The position numbers were made by a program, and so were the translations under genes. This document shows, in pieces, positions 1-8,855 of a DNA stretch of 64,000 nucleotides. The notes beneath the pieces are model-generated. The model was not told where the DNA came from and did not search any database. It saw nothing but the letters and a program-made list of their open reading frames with translations. This DNA is from Streptomyces sp. NBC_00654. GTDB taxonomy: Bacteria; Actinomycetota; Actinomycetes; Streptomycetales; Streptomycetaceae. Numbering within the stretch: position 1 is the stretch's first letter; every line of letters starts with the position of its first letter. The stretch covers positions 2,046,001-2,110,000 of the forward strand of contig NZ_JAPEOB010000002.1 in assembly GCF_026341775.1 (NCBI RefSeq), read 5' to 3'.

Positions 1-471
1 TTTGTCCACGGTCGCGAAGCGCACGCCTTTCGCGTCCACTTCAATGAACTTTGCGCCCTTTTTCACCAACAGGACCGGCTTTCGTTCGGTCACTTTAAGG
101 CCGATGCCGTGCGGCCATGACCGTACGACATCCACTGTGTCGATACGAGACAACTTCTGGCGCAACCGGTTCTCCATGGCACCCGTGTCCACGGAGATCA
201 GCGGCGCCCCGAGCGGAACCTCCGCCGCGGCCTCCACCTCGGCCGGGGTCAGCACATCGGTGCCGGTGGTCCCGACCCGCTCCACCCGCAGCCAGGACGA
301 CCCGTAGAGCACCCAGACCGCGCCGGCGGTGAGCAGGGCCACCGCGACGGCGATCAGGATGAGCAGTGTACGGCGGCTCGGCCGGCGTCCCTCGGGCCCG
401 GTGCGCGGCCGACGGGCGGGGGTGTCCGCACGCTTGCCCGCACCGCGCTGGGCGGTCGTCCCTCCGGCCAC
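1..471 (-). CDS. ftsQ: Cell division protein FtsQ, partial (C-terminus outside the window)
   Basis: The 157 visible codons encode the N-terminus of FtsQ/DivIB, the bitopic divisome protein that links FtsL/FtsB-type proteins with the septal synthase. A basic Arg/Pro-rich cytoplasmic tail of about 35 residues precedes one membrane helix (LLILIAVAVALLTAGAVWVL) and then a POTRA-like segment that starts WLRVERVGTTGTDVLTPAEV. The GTG start at 471 is chosen because AAGGAG lies 6 nt upstream. The gene follows murG after about 50 nt that fold into two strong hairpins. murC, which lies between murG and ftsQ in mycobacteria, is absent here, as is usual in Streptomyces. The identification rests on domain layout plus position in the dcw cluster. 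Confidence 0.93.
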   Translation of the reverse strand, partial: MAGGTTAQRGAGKRADTPARRPRTGPEGRRPSRRTLLILIAVAVALLTAGAVWVLYGSSWLRVERVGTTGTDVLTPAEVEAAAEVPLGAPLISVDTGAMENRLRQKLSRIDTVDVVRSWPHGIGLKVTERKPVLLVKKGAKFIEVDAKGVRFATVDK

Positions 472-486
472 GCTCGCTCCTTCACC

Positions 487-512
487 GGACCCGGGGCGCG
501 CGCCCCGGGTCC
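487..512. repeat. 26-bp perfect palindrome in the murG-ftsQ gap
   Basis: The 12-bp arms GGACCCGGGGCG and CGCCCCGGGTCC flank a central CG, giving a perfect 26-bp palindrome 15 nt upstream of the ftsQ start and just before its ribosome binding site. On the ftsQ-sense RNA it would form a GC-only hairpin. No U-run follows, so it could be a processing or stabilising hairpin, an attenuator, or a protein-binding palindrome. Confidence 0.75.
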
Positions 513-517
513 GCACC

Positions 518-541
518 GCCTCACGCCTGGCGGCGTGAGGC
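518..541 (-). repeat. Hairpin spanning the murG stop codon
   Basis: The 10-bp arms GCCTCACGCC and GGCGTGAGGC are separated by 4 nt. The stem includes the last codons and the TGA of murG. It lies directly beside the 26-bp palindrome, so the murG-ftsQ junction carries two consecutive stem-loops. Confidence 0.7.
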
Positions 542-1615
542 AATCGCCTCGTACACCATGCCGACGAGCAGGTCGTCGGCGTCGCGCCGGCCGAACTCCG
601 CGGCGGCACGGGACATCTCGTACAGCCGGTGCGGATCGGACAGCACCGGAAGGACGTTGCCCTGCACCCACTCCGGGGTCAGCGCCGCGTCGTCCACCAG
701 CAGACCGCCGCCCGCGTTGACCACCGACTGGGCGTTGAGCCGCTGCTCGCCGTTGCCGATGGGCAGCGGGACATAGGCGGCGGGAAGCCCGACGGCGGAG
801 AGTTCGGCGACGGTCATCGCGCCCGCGCGGCAGAGCATCATGTCGGCCGCGGCGTACGCGAGGTCCATCCGGTCCACGTACGGTACCGGGATGTAGGGCG
901 GCATCCCGGGCATGTTGTCGATGCGCGGCAATTCGTTCTTCGGACCGACCGCATGGAGGATCTGGATTCCGGAGCGCTGGAGCAGCGGCGCGACGCGCTG
1001 GATCACCTCGTTCAGGCGGCGGGCGCCCTGCGAGCCGCCGGAGACCAGCAGCGTCGGCAGATGGGGATCCAGACCGAAGGCGGCGCGCGCCTCGGGGCGC
1101 ACCCGGGCGCGGTCCAGGGTCGCGATGGTGCGGCGCAGCGGGATGCCGATGTAGCGGGCGCCGCGCAGCTTGCTGTCCGGGGTGGAGACGGCGACCCCGT
1201 GCGCGTACCGCGAACCGATCTTGTTGGCCAGTCCCGGACGGGCGTTGGCCTCGTGGACGACGATCGGCACTCCGGCCCGTTTGGCGGCCAGGTAGCCGGG
1301 CAGGGCGACGTACCCGCCGAAGCCGACCACACAGTCCGCCTTGGTGCGCTCCAGGATCTGCTCGGCGGCCTTGATCGTGCCGCGCAGCCGTCCCGGGACG
1401 GTGATCAGCTCGGGGGTCGGTTTGCGCGGCAGCGGTACGGCGGGGATGAGCGCCAGTTCGTACCCCCGCTCGGGTACGAGCCTGGTCTCAAGTCCGCGTT
1501 CCGTGCCGAGGGCAGTGATTCCCACGGCCGGGTCCTGCCTGCGCAGGGCGTCTGCGAGGGCAAGCGCGGGCTCGATGTGGCCGGCGGTCCCCCCGCCGGC
1601 GAGTACGACATGCAC
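521..1615 (-). CDS. murG: UDP-GlcNAc:undecaprenyl-pyrophosphoryl-MurNAc-pentapeptide GlcNAc transferase
   Basis: MurG converts lipid I to lipid II on the inner face of the membrane by adding GlcNAc. The 364-residue protein has the usual family length and GT-B architecture. The N-terminal lipid I-binding loop GGGTAGH is at residues 7-13, there is a [12 protein letters not shown] loop, and the C-domain carries [10 protein letters not shown] and the UDP-GlcNAc-binding stretch [18 protein letters not shown] followed by IGNGEQ. It sits 6 nt downstream of ftsW in the dcw operon and upstream of ftsQ, the standard Streptomyces order. Confidence 0.98.
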   Translation of the reverse strand: MHVVLAGGGTAGHIEPALALADALRRQDPAVGITALGTERGLETRLVPERGYELALIPAVPLPRKPTPELITVPGRLRGTIKAAEQILERTKADCVVGFGGYVALPGYLAAKRAGVPIVVHEANARPGLANKIGSRYAHGVAVSTPDSKLRGARYIGIPLRRTIATLDRARVRPEARAAFGLDPHLPTLLVSGGSQGARRLNEVIQRVAPLLQRSGIQILHAVGPKNELPRIDNMPGMPPYIPVPYVDRMDLAYAAADMMLCRAGAMTVAELSAVGLPAAYVPLPIGNGEQRLNAQSVVNAGGGLLVDDAALTPEWVQGNVLPVLSDPHRLYEMSRAAAEFGRRDADDLLVGMVYEAIASRRQA

Positions 1616-1621
1616 CGAAAT

Positions 1622-3082
1622 TCACCGCTCTCCGGACGGACGCTTCTTGACGCGCCGTCTCATCGTCTTCCATCTCACCCCGGGCCTCCGCATGGCCAGG
1701 GCCGCTTTCGCGGCGGGATCATCTCGCGCGAAGGCGATCATCAGCCCGACAGCGAACATGGTCGGCAGCAGAGCCGACCCTCCGTAGGAGAACAGCGGGA
1801 GCGGGACCCCGGCGATCGGCAGCAGACCGAGCACCGCACCGACGTTGATCACGGCCTGCGCCGTGATCCAGGTGGTCACACCTCCCGCGGCATACCTCAC
1901 GAAGGGGTCCTCCGTGCGTCCGGCCACGCGGATACCCGCATAGCCTAGAGCCGCGAACAGGGCGAGCACCGACAGCGTCCCTGCCAGACCCAGTTCCTCA
2001 CCGGTGATCGCGAAGATGAAGTCGGTGTGTGGTTCAGGCAGTTGACCCCATTTTTCCACACTCGCGCCCAGCCCGGAACCGAACCATCCGCCGGACGCCA
2101 GAGCGTAGATACCGTGTATGGCCTGCCAGCAGGAGGCCTCCGGGCCGGGGTTGCTGAACGCCGTGCATTCGAGCCTGGCCATGCGGTTCGGGCTGGTCTT
2201 GATCAGCAGGAATCCGATGACGGCTGCGAAGCCGAGCACCCCGGCGAACAGCCGGGTGGGCGCGCCCGCCAGCCAGAGCAGCCCGAACAGGATCGCAGTG
2301 AGAATGATCGCAGTTCCCATGTCGCCGCCGAGCATGATCAGTCCGAGCAGCATGAAGGCGACCGGGACGACCGGGACGAGCATGTGTTTCCACTGCGTCA
2401 GCAGGCGTTTGTCCTGTTTGCGGGCCAGCAGGTCGGCGCCCCACAGGATGAGCGCGAGTTTGCCGAACTCGCTGGGCTGGAGCTGGAAGGGACCGCCCAG
2501 ATAGATCCAGTTCTGGTTGCCGTTGACCGACATCCCTATCCCCGGCACCTGGACCAGCACCATGAGGAAGACGGTGCCCATCAGCAGCGGGTAGGCGAGC
2601 GCCCGGTGGAGCTTGACGGGCATCCTGGCGGCGAGCAGCATCAGTGCGGCGCCGATGACGGCGGCGAGGAACTGCTTGCGGAAGAAGTACGTCGCGGGCC
2701 TGTCGATGTCCAGCGCCTTGATCATCGAGGCGGAGTAGACCATCACGAGCCCGAGCACGGTGATCAGCAGGCTGGAGCCCAGGATCAGGTAGTACGCCGT
2801 CAGCGGCCGGTCCCAGGCCCGGCGCGCCTGTTCGTAGACCCTGCGCGGGCCGCGGAGCAGGCCGCCGGAGCCTCCTGAGCCGCCGCCACGGCCACCCCCA
2901 CGGGGCGCCGGGGGCCGTCGTGAGGCCGTGGTGGGCCGGCCGCGCAGCACGAGGCCCACGGGCGGCACAGGGCCCGCCGGGGCGGGCCGGGCCAGGAGGT
3001 GCGGGATGAGCGCCCGGCTGACCGCCGCGGTCGCGCGTACGCGCTCCGGTCGGCGCGCGGCGGAGCTCTCGTCGGCCGGCAT
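1622..3082 (-). CDS. ftsW: SEDS-family peptidoglycan glycosyltransferase FtsW
   Basis: FtsW is the septal SEDS glycan polymerase that works with the class B PBP FtsI. After a long Arg/Gly/Pro-rich cytoplasmic N-terminus (about 100 residues) there are about ten hydrophobic helices. Family signatures include the helix around LGLVMVYSAS and the C-terminal LPLFSYGGSALLPTM. The ATG at 3082 is preferred over a GTG at 3100 because a GGAGGGG ribosome binding site lies 9 nt before the ATG and would fall inside the longer reading. The protein ends with a basic tail (MRRRVKKRPSG). The gene sits between murD and murG, about 76 nt downstream of murD. Confidence 0.96.
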   Translation of the reverse strand: MPADESSAARRPERVRATAAVSRALIPHLLARPAPAGPVPPVGLVLRGRPTTASRRPPAPRGGGRGGGSGGSGGLLRGPRRVYEQARRAWDRPLTAYYLILGSSLLITVLGLVMVYSASMIKALDIDRPATYFFRKQFLAAVIGAALMLLAARMPVKLHRALAYPLLMGTVFLMVLVQVPGIGMSVNGNQNWIYLGGPFQLQPSEFGKLALILWGADLLARKQDKRLLTQWKHMLVPVVPVAFMLLGLIMLGGDMGTAIILTAILFGLLWLAGAPTRLFAGVLGFAAVIGFLLIKTSPNRMARLECTAFSNPGPEASCWQAIHGIYALASGGWFGSGLGASVEKWGQLPEPHTDFIFAITGEELGLAGTLSVLALFAALGYAGIRVAGRTEDPFVRYAAGGVTTWITAQAVINVGAVLGLLPIAGVPLPLFSYGGSALLPTMFAVGLMIAFARDDPAAKAALAMRRPGVRWKTMRRRVKKRPSGER

Positions 3083-3158
3083 TGTCGCTGTCCCCTCCAC
3101 TGTTCGTGCCCGGGACCGGTGCCGGGCCCGGGGCCCGTGGCGACGGTGGCCGGGCCCG

Positions 3159-4586
3159 TCAGTCGCGCTCGTCGGCGAGTGCGCGGACCGCGTCCGCGAA
3201 CGCCTCGCCCCGCTTGTTGTAGTTGGTGAACATGTCCATCGAGGCGCAGGCCGGTGCCAGCAGTACGGTGTCGCCCGGCCGGGCGAGCCGTGCCGCCTCC
3301 CCGACCGCCTCGGACATCGCCCCAGTGTCGGTCCGGTCGAGGTCGACCACCGGTACCTCGGGGGCGTGTCGCGCCAGGGCTTCGCGGATCAGCGCCCGGT
3401 CGGCACCCATCAGCACGGCACCCCGCAGGTGCTTGGCCGCACCGGCCACCAGTCCGTCGAACGTGGCGCCCTTGGCGAGGCCCCCGGCGATCCAGACAAC
3501 CGGGTCGTACGCCGCGAGGGAGGCCTCGGCGGCGTGGGTGTTGGTGGCCTTGGAGTCGTCGATGTAGGCGACTTCGCCGACGTCCGCCACATGCTCGATG
3601 CGGTGGGCGTCCGGGCGGAAGGCCCGCAGTCCGTCGCGTACCGCCGCGGGCCCGACCCCGAAGGCGCGGGCCAGCGCGGCGGCCGCGAGGGCGTTGGCGA
3701 TGTTGTGCGGGGCGGGCGGGTCGATGTCGCCGACCTCCGCGAGCTCCTGCGCCTGCTTCTGCCGGTTCGCCACGTAGGCCCGGTCGACGAGGATGCCGTC
3801 GACCACTCCGAGCTGCGAGGGGCCGGGGGCGCCGAGGGTGAAGCCGATGGCACGGCAGCCCTCCTCGACATCGGCCTCGCGCACCAGGTGCTCGGTGGCC
3901 GGGTCCGCGGCGTTGTAGACGCAGGCGACGGTGTTGCCCTCGTAGATCCGGCCCTTGTCGGCGGTGTACGCCTCCATGGAGCCGTGCCAGTCGAGGTGGT
4001 CCGGGGCCAGGTTGAGCACGGCCGCGGAGTGGGCGCGTACCGAGGGCGCCCAGTGCAGCTGGTAGCTGGACAGCTCGACGGCGAGCACGTCGTACGTCTC
4101 GTCGCCGAGCACCGCGTCCAGCAGCGAGACCCCGATGTTGCCGACGGCCGCGGTGCGCAGCCCCGCGGCGCCGAGGATCGAGGCGAGCATCCGTACGGTG
4201 GTGGTCTTGCCGTTGGTGCCGGTGACCGCCAGCCAGGGGGCGGGCTCCTTGCCGTTCAGCCCGCGCAGCCGCCAGGCGAGTTCGACGTCGCCCCAGACGG
4301 GGACGCCCGCCTCGGCGGCTGCCAGGAAGAGCGGCTTGTCCGGCTTCCAGCCGGGGGCGGTCACGATGAGCTCGGTGGACTCGGGCAGGGTCGCGCCGTC
4401 GCCGAGGCGCACGGTGATGCCGTGCGCCTCCAGTCCGGCCGCCTGGATACGGCTGCGCTCGTCGTCCCCGTCGTTGACGACGGTGACGAGCGCCCCGAGT
4501 CCGTGCAGGACACGGGCGGCGGGGATTCCGCTGACACCGAGTCCGGCCACCGTGACGCGCTTGCCCTGCCAGTCCACGTTGCTCAC
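3159..4586 (-). CDS. murD: UDP-N-acetylmuramoyl-L-alanine--D-glutamate ligase
   Basis: MurD is the cytoplasmic ATP-dependent ligase that adds D-Glu to UDP-MurNAc-L-Ala. The protein has the Mur ligase order: an N-terminal Rossmann-like UDP-binding domain (VTVAGLGVSGIPAARVL), the central ATPase domain with the P-loop GTNGKTTT, and a C-terminal domain containing DDSKATN. The GTG at 4586 is chosen because it overlaps the mraY stop (GTGA) and gives the expected length of 475 residues. The ATG at 4601 (MGSQEVSN...) is a possible alternative. It is translationally coupled to mraY. Confidence 0.96.
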   Translation of the reverse strand: MSNVDWQGKRVTVAGLGVSGIPAARVLHGLGALVTVVNDGDDERSRIQAAGLEAHGITVRLGDGATLPESTELIVTAPGWKPDKPLFLAAAEAGVPVWGDVELAWRLRGLNGKEPAPWLAVTGTNGKTTTVRMLASILGAAGLRTAAVGNIGVSLLDAVLGDETYDVLAVELSSYQLHWAPSVRAHSAAVLNLAPDHLDWHGSMEAYTADKGRIYEGNTVACVYNAADPATEHLVREADVEEGCRAIGFTLGAPGPSQLGVVDGILVDRAYVANRQKQAQELAEVGDIDPPAPHNIANALAAAALARAFGVGPAAVRDGLRAFRPDAHRIEHVADVGEVAYIDDSKATNTHAAEASLAAYDPVVWIAGGLAKGATFDGLVAGAAKHLRGAVLMGADRALIREALARHAPEVPVVDLDRTDTGAMSEAVGEAARLARPGDTVLLAPACASMDMFTNYNKRGEAFADAVRALADERD

Positions 4587-5653
4587 TTCTTGGCTGCCCA
4601 TCCTGCGTAGAAGAGGCCGAGGCCGACGATCACGCACATGCCCTGGATGATCCAGAAGCGGACCACGACAAGGACTTCGGACCACCCCTTGAGTTCGAAG
4701 TGGTGCTGGAGCGGTGCCATCCGGAAGACCCGCTTGCCGGTCATCTTGAACGAACCGACCTGGATGACCACGGACATGGTGATCATCACGAAGAGGCCGC
4801 CGAGGATGGCGAGCAGGAACTCCGTACGGGAGCAGATCGCGAGCCCGGCCAGCGCACCGCCGAGGGCGAGCGAACCGGTGTCACCCATGAAGATCTTGGC
4901 GGGTGAGGTGTTCCACCACAGGAAGCCGAAGCACGCGCCCATGAGGGCGGAGGCCACCACGGCGAGGTCGAGCGGGTCGCGTACCTGGAAACAGGCGCTG
5001 GGGTTGGTCAGGGTGTCCGCGTTGGCGCAGGACTCCTGGAACTGCCAGAGACCGATGAAGGTGTAGGCACCGAAGACCATCACCGAGGCACCGGTGGCCA
5101 GACCGTCCAGACCGTCCGTCAGGTTCACGCCGTTGGACATCGCGAGGATCATGAACAGCGCCCAGACGCAGAACATCACCGGGCCGATCGACCAGCCGAA
5201 GTCCTCGACGAACGAGAGCCGGGTGGAGGCGGGGGTGTTGCCGCTGGAGTCGGCGAACTGGAGCGAGAGCACCGCGAAGGCGATGCCGACGATCAGCTGA
5301 CCGGCCATCTTCGCCTTGGCCCGCAGACCCAGCGAACGCTGCTTGACGATCTTGATGTAGTCGTCGAGGAAGCCGACGAGACCCATCCCGGCCATCAGGA
5401 ACAGGACGAGGACACCGGAGAAGCGCATCTCCTCGCCGGTGATCACCTTCGCCAGGATGTACGCGATGATCGTCGCCAGGATGAAGGCGATGCCGCCCAT
5501 GGTGGGCGTGCCCTTCTTGCTGCCGTGGCTGCGCGGGCCGTCGTCGCGGATGAACTGCCCGTATCCCTTGCGGGCCAGGAGCTTGATCAGCAGCGGGGTA
5601 CCGACCAGGGTCAGAAAGAGCCCTATGGCCCCCGCGAAGAGGATCTGCCTCAT
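4583..5653 (-). CDS. mraY: Phospho-N-acetylmuramoyl-pentapeptide transferase
   Basis: MraY transfers phospho-MurNAc-pentapeptide to undecaprenyl phosphate to make lipid I. The 356-residue protein has about ten membrane helices. Diagnostic cytoplasmic loops are present: the Asp-rich FLDDYIK, NGVNLTDGLDGLA, FMGDTGSLALGG and the C-terminal MAPLQHHFELKGW. Its start overlaps the murF stop by 4 nt and its stop overlaps the murD start, so murF, mraY and murD are coupled. Confidence 0.98.
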   Translation of the reverse strand: MRQILFAGAIGLFLTLVGTPLLIKLLARKGYGQFIRDDGPRSHGSKKGTPTMGGIAFILATIIAYILAKVITGEEMRFSGVLVLFLMAGMGLVGFLDDYIKIVKQRSLGLRAKAKMAGQLIVGIAFAVLSLQFADSSGNTPASTRLSFVEDFGWSIGPVMFCVWALFMILAMSNGVNLTDGLDGLATGASVMVFGAYTFIGLWQFQESCANADTLTNPSACFQVRDPLDLAVVASALMGACFGFLWWNTSPAKIFMGDTGSLALGGALAGLAICSRTEFLLAILGGLFVMITMSVVIQVGSFKMTGKRVFRMAPLQHHFELKGWSEVLVVVRFWIIQGMCVIVGLGLFYAGWAAKK

Positions 5654-7071
5654 CGGCCGGCGACCTCGCCCTCGGTCGAGTTCTCCAGCAGTGCCAGGGC
5701 GACCTTCTCCAGGCCGACCGACCGGGACGCCTTCACCAGCACGACGTCTCCCGGGCGCAGTTCACTGCGCAACAGGTCGACGGCCGCCTGTGCGTCGGAC
5801 ACGTGCACCGACTCCTCACCCCACGAACCCTCGTTATATGCGCCCAGTTGCAGCCAGGAGGCTTCTCTTCCTCCGACTGCGACGAGCTTGCTGACGTTGA
5901 GCCGGACGGCGAGCCGTCCGACCGCGTCGTGCTCGGCGAGCGACGCCTCGCCGAGCTCGGCCATCGGACCGAGCACCGCCCAGGTGCGTCCCCCGCCGGC
6001 CCGGGGGGCCTTGCCCATGGCAGCCAGCGCACGCAGTGCGGCTCTCATGGATTCGGGGTTCGCGTTGTAGGCGTCATTGACGACCGTCACACCGTCCGGA
6101 CGCTCGGTGACCTCCATGCGCCAGCGGGAGAGGGTGCCCGCTCCGGAGAGCGCCTCGGCGATCTCAGTCACGGACATGCCCAACTCATGGGCGACGGCGG
6201 CCGCGGCGAGCGCGTTCGACACGTGGTGCTCACCGTACAGGCGCAAGGTCACGTCGCTGCACCCGGTGGGTGTGTGGAGCTCGAAAGCGGGCCGTCCGTC
6301 CTCGGTGAGCCGGACCTTCTCGCCCCGTACGTCCGCATCCGCGGCCTCTCCGAAGAGGAGTACCCGGGCCTTCGTGCGGGAGGCCATGGCGCGTACGAGG
6401 GGGTCGTCGGCGTTGAGGACGGCGGCGCCGTCCTCGGGGAGGACCTCGACCAGTTCGCCCTTGGCCAGCGCGATGGCCTCGCGGCTGCCGAACTCGCCGA
6501 TGTGGGCGGTGCCGACGTTGAGCACCAGTCCGATGCGCGGCGGGGTGAGACCGGCGAGGTAGCGGATGTGGCCGACGCCGCGGGCACCCATCTCCAGGAT
6601 CAGGTGCTGGGTCTCCCGCGTGGCGCTCAGCGCGGTGAGCGGCAGGCCGATCTCGTTGTTGAAGGAGCCCGGCGTCCACACGGTGGGGGCCCGGTGCTGG
6701 AGGATCTGGGCGATCAGGTCCTTGGTGGAGGTCTTGCCGGCGGAGCCGGTGAGGGCGACGACGGTGGCGTCGAGGCGCTCCACGACGGCGCGTGCGAGCG
6801 TGCCGAGCGCGGCTTCGACGTCGTCCACGACGATCGCCGGAACACCGACGGGGCGGGCGGCGAGCACTGCTGCCGCGCCCGCCTCGACGGCGCGCTGCGC
6901 GTGGTCGTGGCCGTCGGTCCGCTCTCCGCTGAACGCGGCGAACAGGCTGCCTTGCGCCACTTCTCGGGAGTCGATGACGACGGGCCCGTCGACGACGACT
7001 GCCTGATCCGGTATGTCGTGCGGCTGCCCGCCGACGATTTCGGCGATCTCGGCGAGGGAAAGGGCGATCAC
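5650..7071 (-). CDS. murF: UDP-N-acetylmuramoyl-tripeptide--D-alanyl-D-alanine ligase
   Basis: MurF adds the D-Ala-D-Ala dipeptide to complete the UDP-MurNAc-pentapeptide. The central ATPase P-loop is GSAGKTSTKDL. Other family segments include FNNEIGLPLT, EMGARGVGHI and NDAYNANPESM. The reading frame is open upstream to 7278, but the GTG at 7071 gives the normal N-terminus (VIALSLAEIAEIVGG), lies 4 nt after the murE stop and has a ribosome binding site (CAGGGA) inside the murE end. The length is 473 residues. Confidence 0.96.
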   Translation of the reverse strand: MIALSLAEIAEIVGGQPHDIPDQAVVVDGPVVIDSREVAQGSLFAAFSGERTDGHDHAQRAVEAGAAAVLAARPVGVPAIVVDDVEAALGTLARAVVERLDATVVALTGSAGKTSTKDLIAQILQHRAPTVWTPGSFNNEIGLPLTALSATRETQHLILEMGARGVGHIRYLAGLTPPRIGLVLNVGTAHIGEFGSREAIALAKGELVEVLPEDGAAVLNADDPLVRAMASRTKARVLLFGEAADADVRGEKVRLTEDGRPAFELHTPTGCSDVTLRLYGEHHVSNALAAAAVAHELGMSVTEIAEALSGAGTLSRWRMEVTERPDGVTVVNDAYNANPESMRAALRALAAMGKAPRAGGGRTWAVLGPMAELGEASLAEHDAVGRLAVRLNVSKLVAVGGREASWLQLGAYNEGSWGEESVHVSDAQAAVDLLRSELRPGDVVLVKASRSVGLEKVALALLENSTEGEVAGR

Positions 7072-7075
7072 TGGG

Positions 7076-8815
7076 TCATCCCTGACTGTTGTTCTCGTGG
7101 TGAGGGGCGCGGTCCGTGACGCTCGGGGACGCGTCATCGGCGCTGTGGCGCCCCAGGGACCGTGCGATGGCTGCGTGCAGAACGAGGCGGTCGTCGAAGG
7201 GCCGCACCACCCCGTGGATGTCCTGGCCCTGCTCGTGTCCCTTGCCCGCGACGAGGACGGTGTCGCCGGGCTCGGCACGGGCGACCGCGGCGGCGATGGC
7301 CGCGGCCCGGTCGGCGTCGACCAGGACGTCGCCGCGCTCGTGGACGGGCACCTCGGCGGCGCCCGAGAGCATCGCGGCGAGGATCGCGAGGGGGTCCTCG
7401 GAGCGGGGGTTGTCGGAGGTCAGTACGGCGGTGTCGGCCAGGCGGGCCGCGGCGGCGCCCATCGGGCCGCGCTTGGTCGTGTCGCGGTCGCCGCCGCAGC
7501 CGAGCACGATGTGCACCCGGCCCTCGGTGACCTTGCGCAGCGAGCGCAGGACCGATTCGACGGCGTCGGTCTTGTGCGCGTAGTCGACGACCGCCAGATA
7601 GGGCTGTCCGGCGTCCACCCGCTCCAGCCGGCCGGGAACGCCCGGGACGGCCGCGACGCCGTCGGCGGCGGTCTGCGGGTCGATGCCCGCGACGGCCAGC
7701 GTGACGATGGCGGCGAGGGTGTTGGCGACGTTGAACGGGCCGGGCAGAGGGGCCCTGGCCGTGATCCGCTCGCCCTGGGGGCCGATTGCCGTGAAGGTGC
7801 TGTCCCGCGGCCCGACTTCGACGTCCTCGGCGTGCCAGTCGGCGTCCGGGTGGCCCTCGGCGGAGAAGCTGACGACCGGGACGGATGCCTCCGTGATCAG
7901 CCTGCGGCCGTACTCGTCGTCGAAGTTCACGACTCCCAGCCGGCTGCGCAGCGGGGTGAACAGCTGCGCCTTGGCCTGGAAGTAGTCCTCCATGCCGGTG
8001 TGGAACTCCATGTGTTCCGGGCTGAGGTTGTTGAAGACCGCGACGTCGAAGACACAGCCGTCGACCCGGCCGAGCACCAGGGCGTGGCTGGAGACCTCCA
8101 TCGCGACCGCCTCGACGCCGCGTTCGCGCATGACGGCGAACAGTGCCTGGAGGTCGGTGGCTTCGGGGGTGGTGCGCTCGGACTTGATGCGCTCGTCGCC
8201 GATCCGCATCTCGACGGTGCCGATCAGCCCGGTGCTGCGGCCGGCGCCGCGCAGCCCGCCCTCGACGAGGTACGCGGTGGTGGTCTTGCCGGAGGTTCCG
8301 GTGATGCCGATCTGGAGCAGGCCGACGCCCGGCCGCCCGTAGATCTCGGCGGCGAGTTCGCCCATCCGGCCGCGCGGGTCCTCGGTGACCAGCACCGGGA
8401 GTCCGGTGGCGGCGGCCCGTTCGGCGCCCGCCGGGTCGGTGAGGACCGCGGCGGCGCCGAGACCGGCGGCCTGGGCGGCGAAGTCGGCGCCGTGGAAGCG
8501 GGCACCGGGCAGGGCCGCGTACACATCACCGGGCCGCACCGCCCGTGAGTCGTGGGTGATTCCCGTGACCTCGCCGGCCTGCGGTGCTTCGAGGCCGAGC
8601 CGGGCCGCCAGCTCGCCGAGGGAAGTCGGCCGGAGCCGGTCCGGTCGGGGCGCTCCCGGATAAGTCACAGGCGCGTCCTTCTGGGTGGTTTGAGACTGAT
8701 CAGCGTGGGGCACGGCGGTGAGCGTACCGGGCTGACCCGGCCTCTCGCGAAGCGAGGGACCCGGGTTGCGGTAGATCTCGTTCCGGTTCCCGGGATCGGG
8801 GGTGATGGTTGTCAC
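7076..8815 (-). CDS. murE: UDP-N-acetylmuramoyl-tripeptide synthetase (diaminopimelate-adding)
   Basis: MurE adds the third amino acid, diaminopimelate, to UDP-MurNAc-L-Ala-D-Glu. It has the P-loop GTSGKTTTAYLV and the DAP-specificity motif DNPR (in TSDNPRSEDP), which in this family indicates DAP rather than Lys as substrate. Streptomyces walls contain LL-DAP, so that isomer is the inferred substrate. The GTG at 8815 has AGGGA 7 nt upstream. The start gives a roughly 50-residue N-terminal extension (579 residues in total), and internal GTG codons near VTYPGAPRPD are alternatives. There is a 40-nt gap to ftsI. Confidence 0.95.
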   Translation of the reverse strand: MTTITPDPGNRNEIYRNPGPSLRERPGQPGTLTAVPHADQSQTTQKDAPVTYPGAPRPDRLRPTSLGELAARLGLEAPQAGEVTGITHDSRAVRPGDVYAALPGARFHGADFAAQAAGLGAAAVLTDPAGAERAAATGLPVLVTEDPRGRMGELAAEIYGRPGVGLLQIGITGTSGKTTTAYLVEGGLRGAGRSTGLIGTVEMRIGDERIKSERTTPEATDLQALFAVMRERGVEAVAMEVSSHALVLGRVDGCVFDVAVFNNLSPEHMEFHTGMEDYFQAKAQLFTPLRSRLGVVNFDDEYGRRLITEASVPVVSFSAEGHPDADWHAEDVEVGPRDSTFTAIGPQGERITARAPLPGPFNVANTLAAIVTLAVAGIDPQTAADGVAAVPGVPGRLERVDAGQPYLAVVDYAHKTDAVESVLRSLRKVTEGRVHIVLGCGGDRDTTKRGPMGAAAARLADTAVLTSDNPRSEDPLAILAAMLSGAAEVPVHERGDVLVDADRAAAIAAAVARAEPGDTVLVAGKGHEQGQDIHGVVRPFDDRLVLHAAIARSLGRHSADDASPSVTDRAPHHENNSQG

Positions 8816-8855
8816 TGGGTCTTCCCTCGGGGGTGTGCTCGCGCACCCCCCTTTG

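Noticed and set aside
629..1948. Long open frame on the plus strand opposite murG and ftsW
   Set aside because: It is a high-GC antisense shadow with Arg/Gly/His-rich composition and no domain. The minus strand carries unambiguous murG and ftsW.
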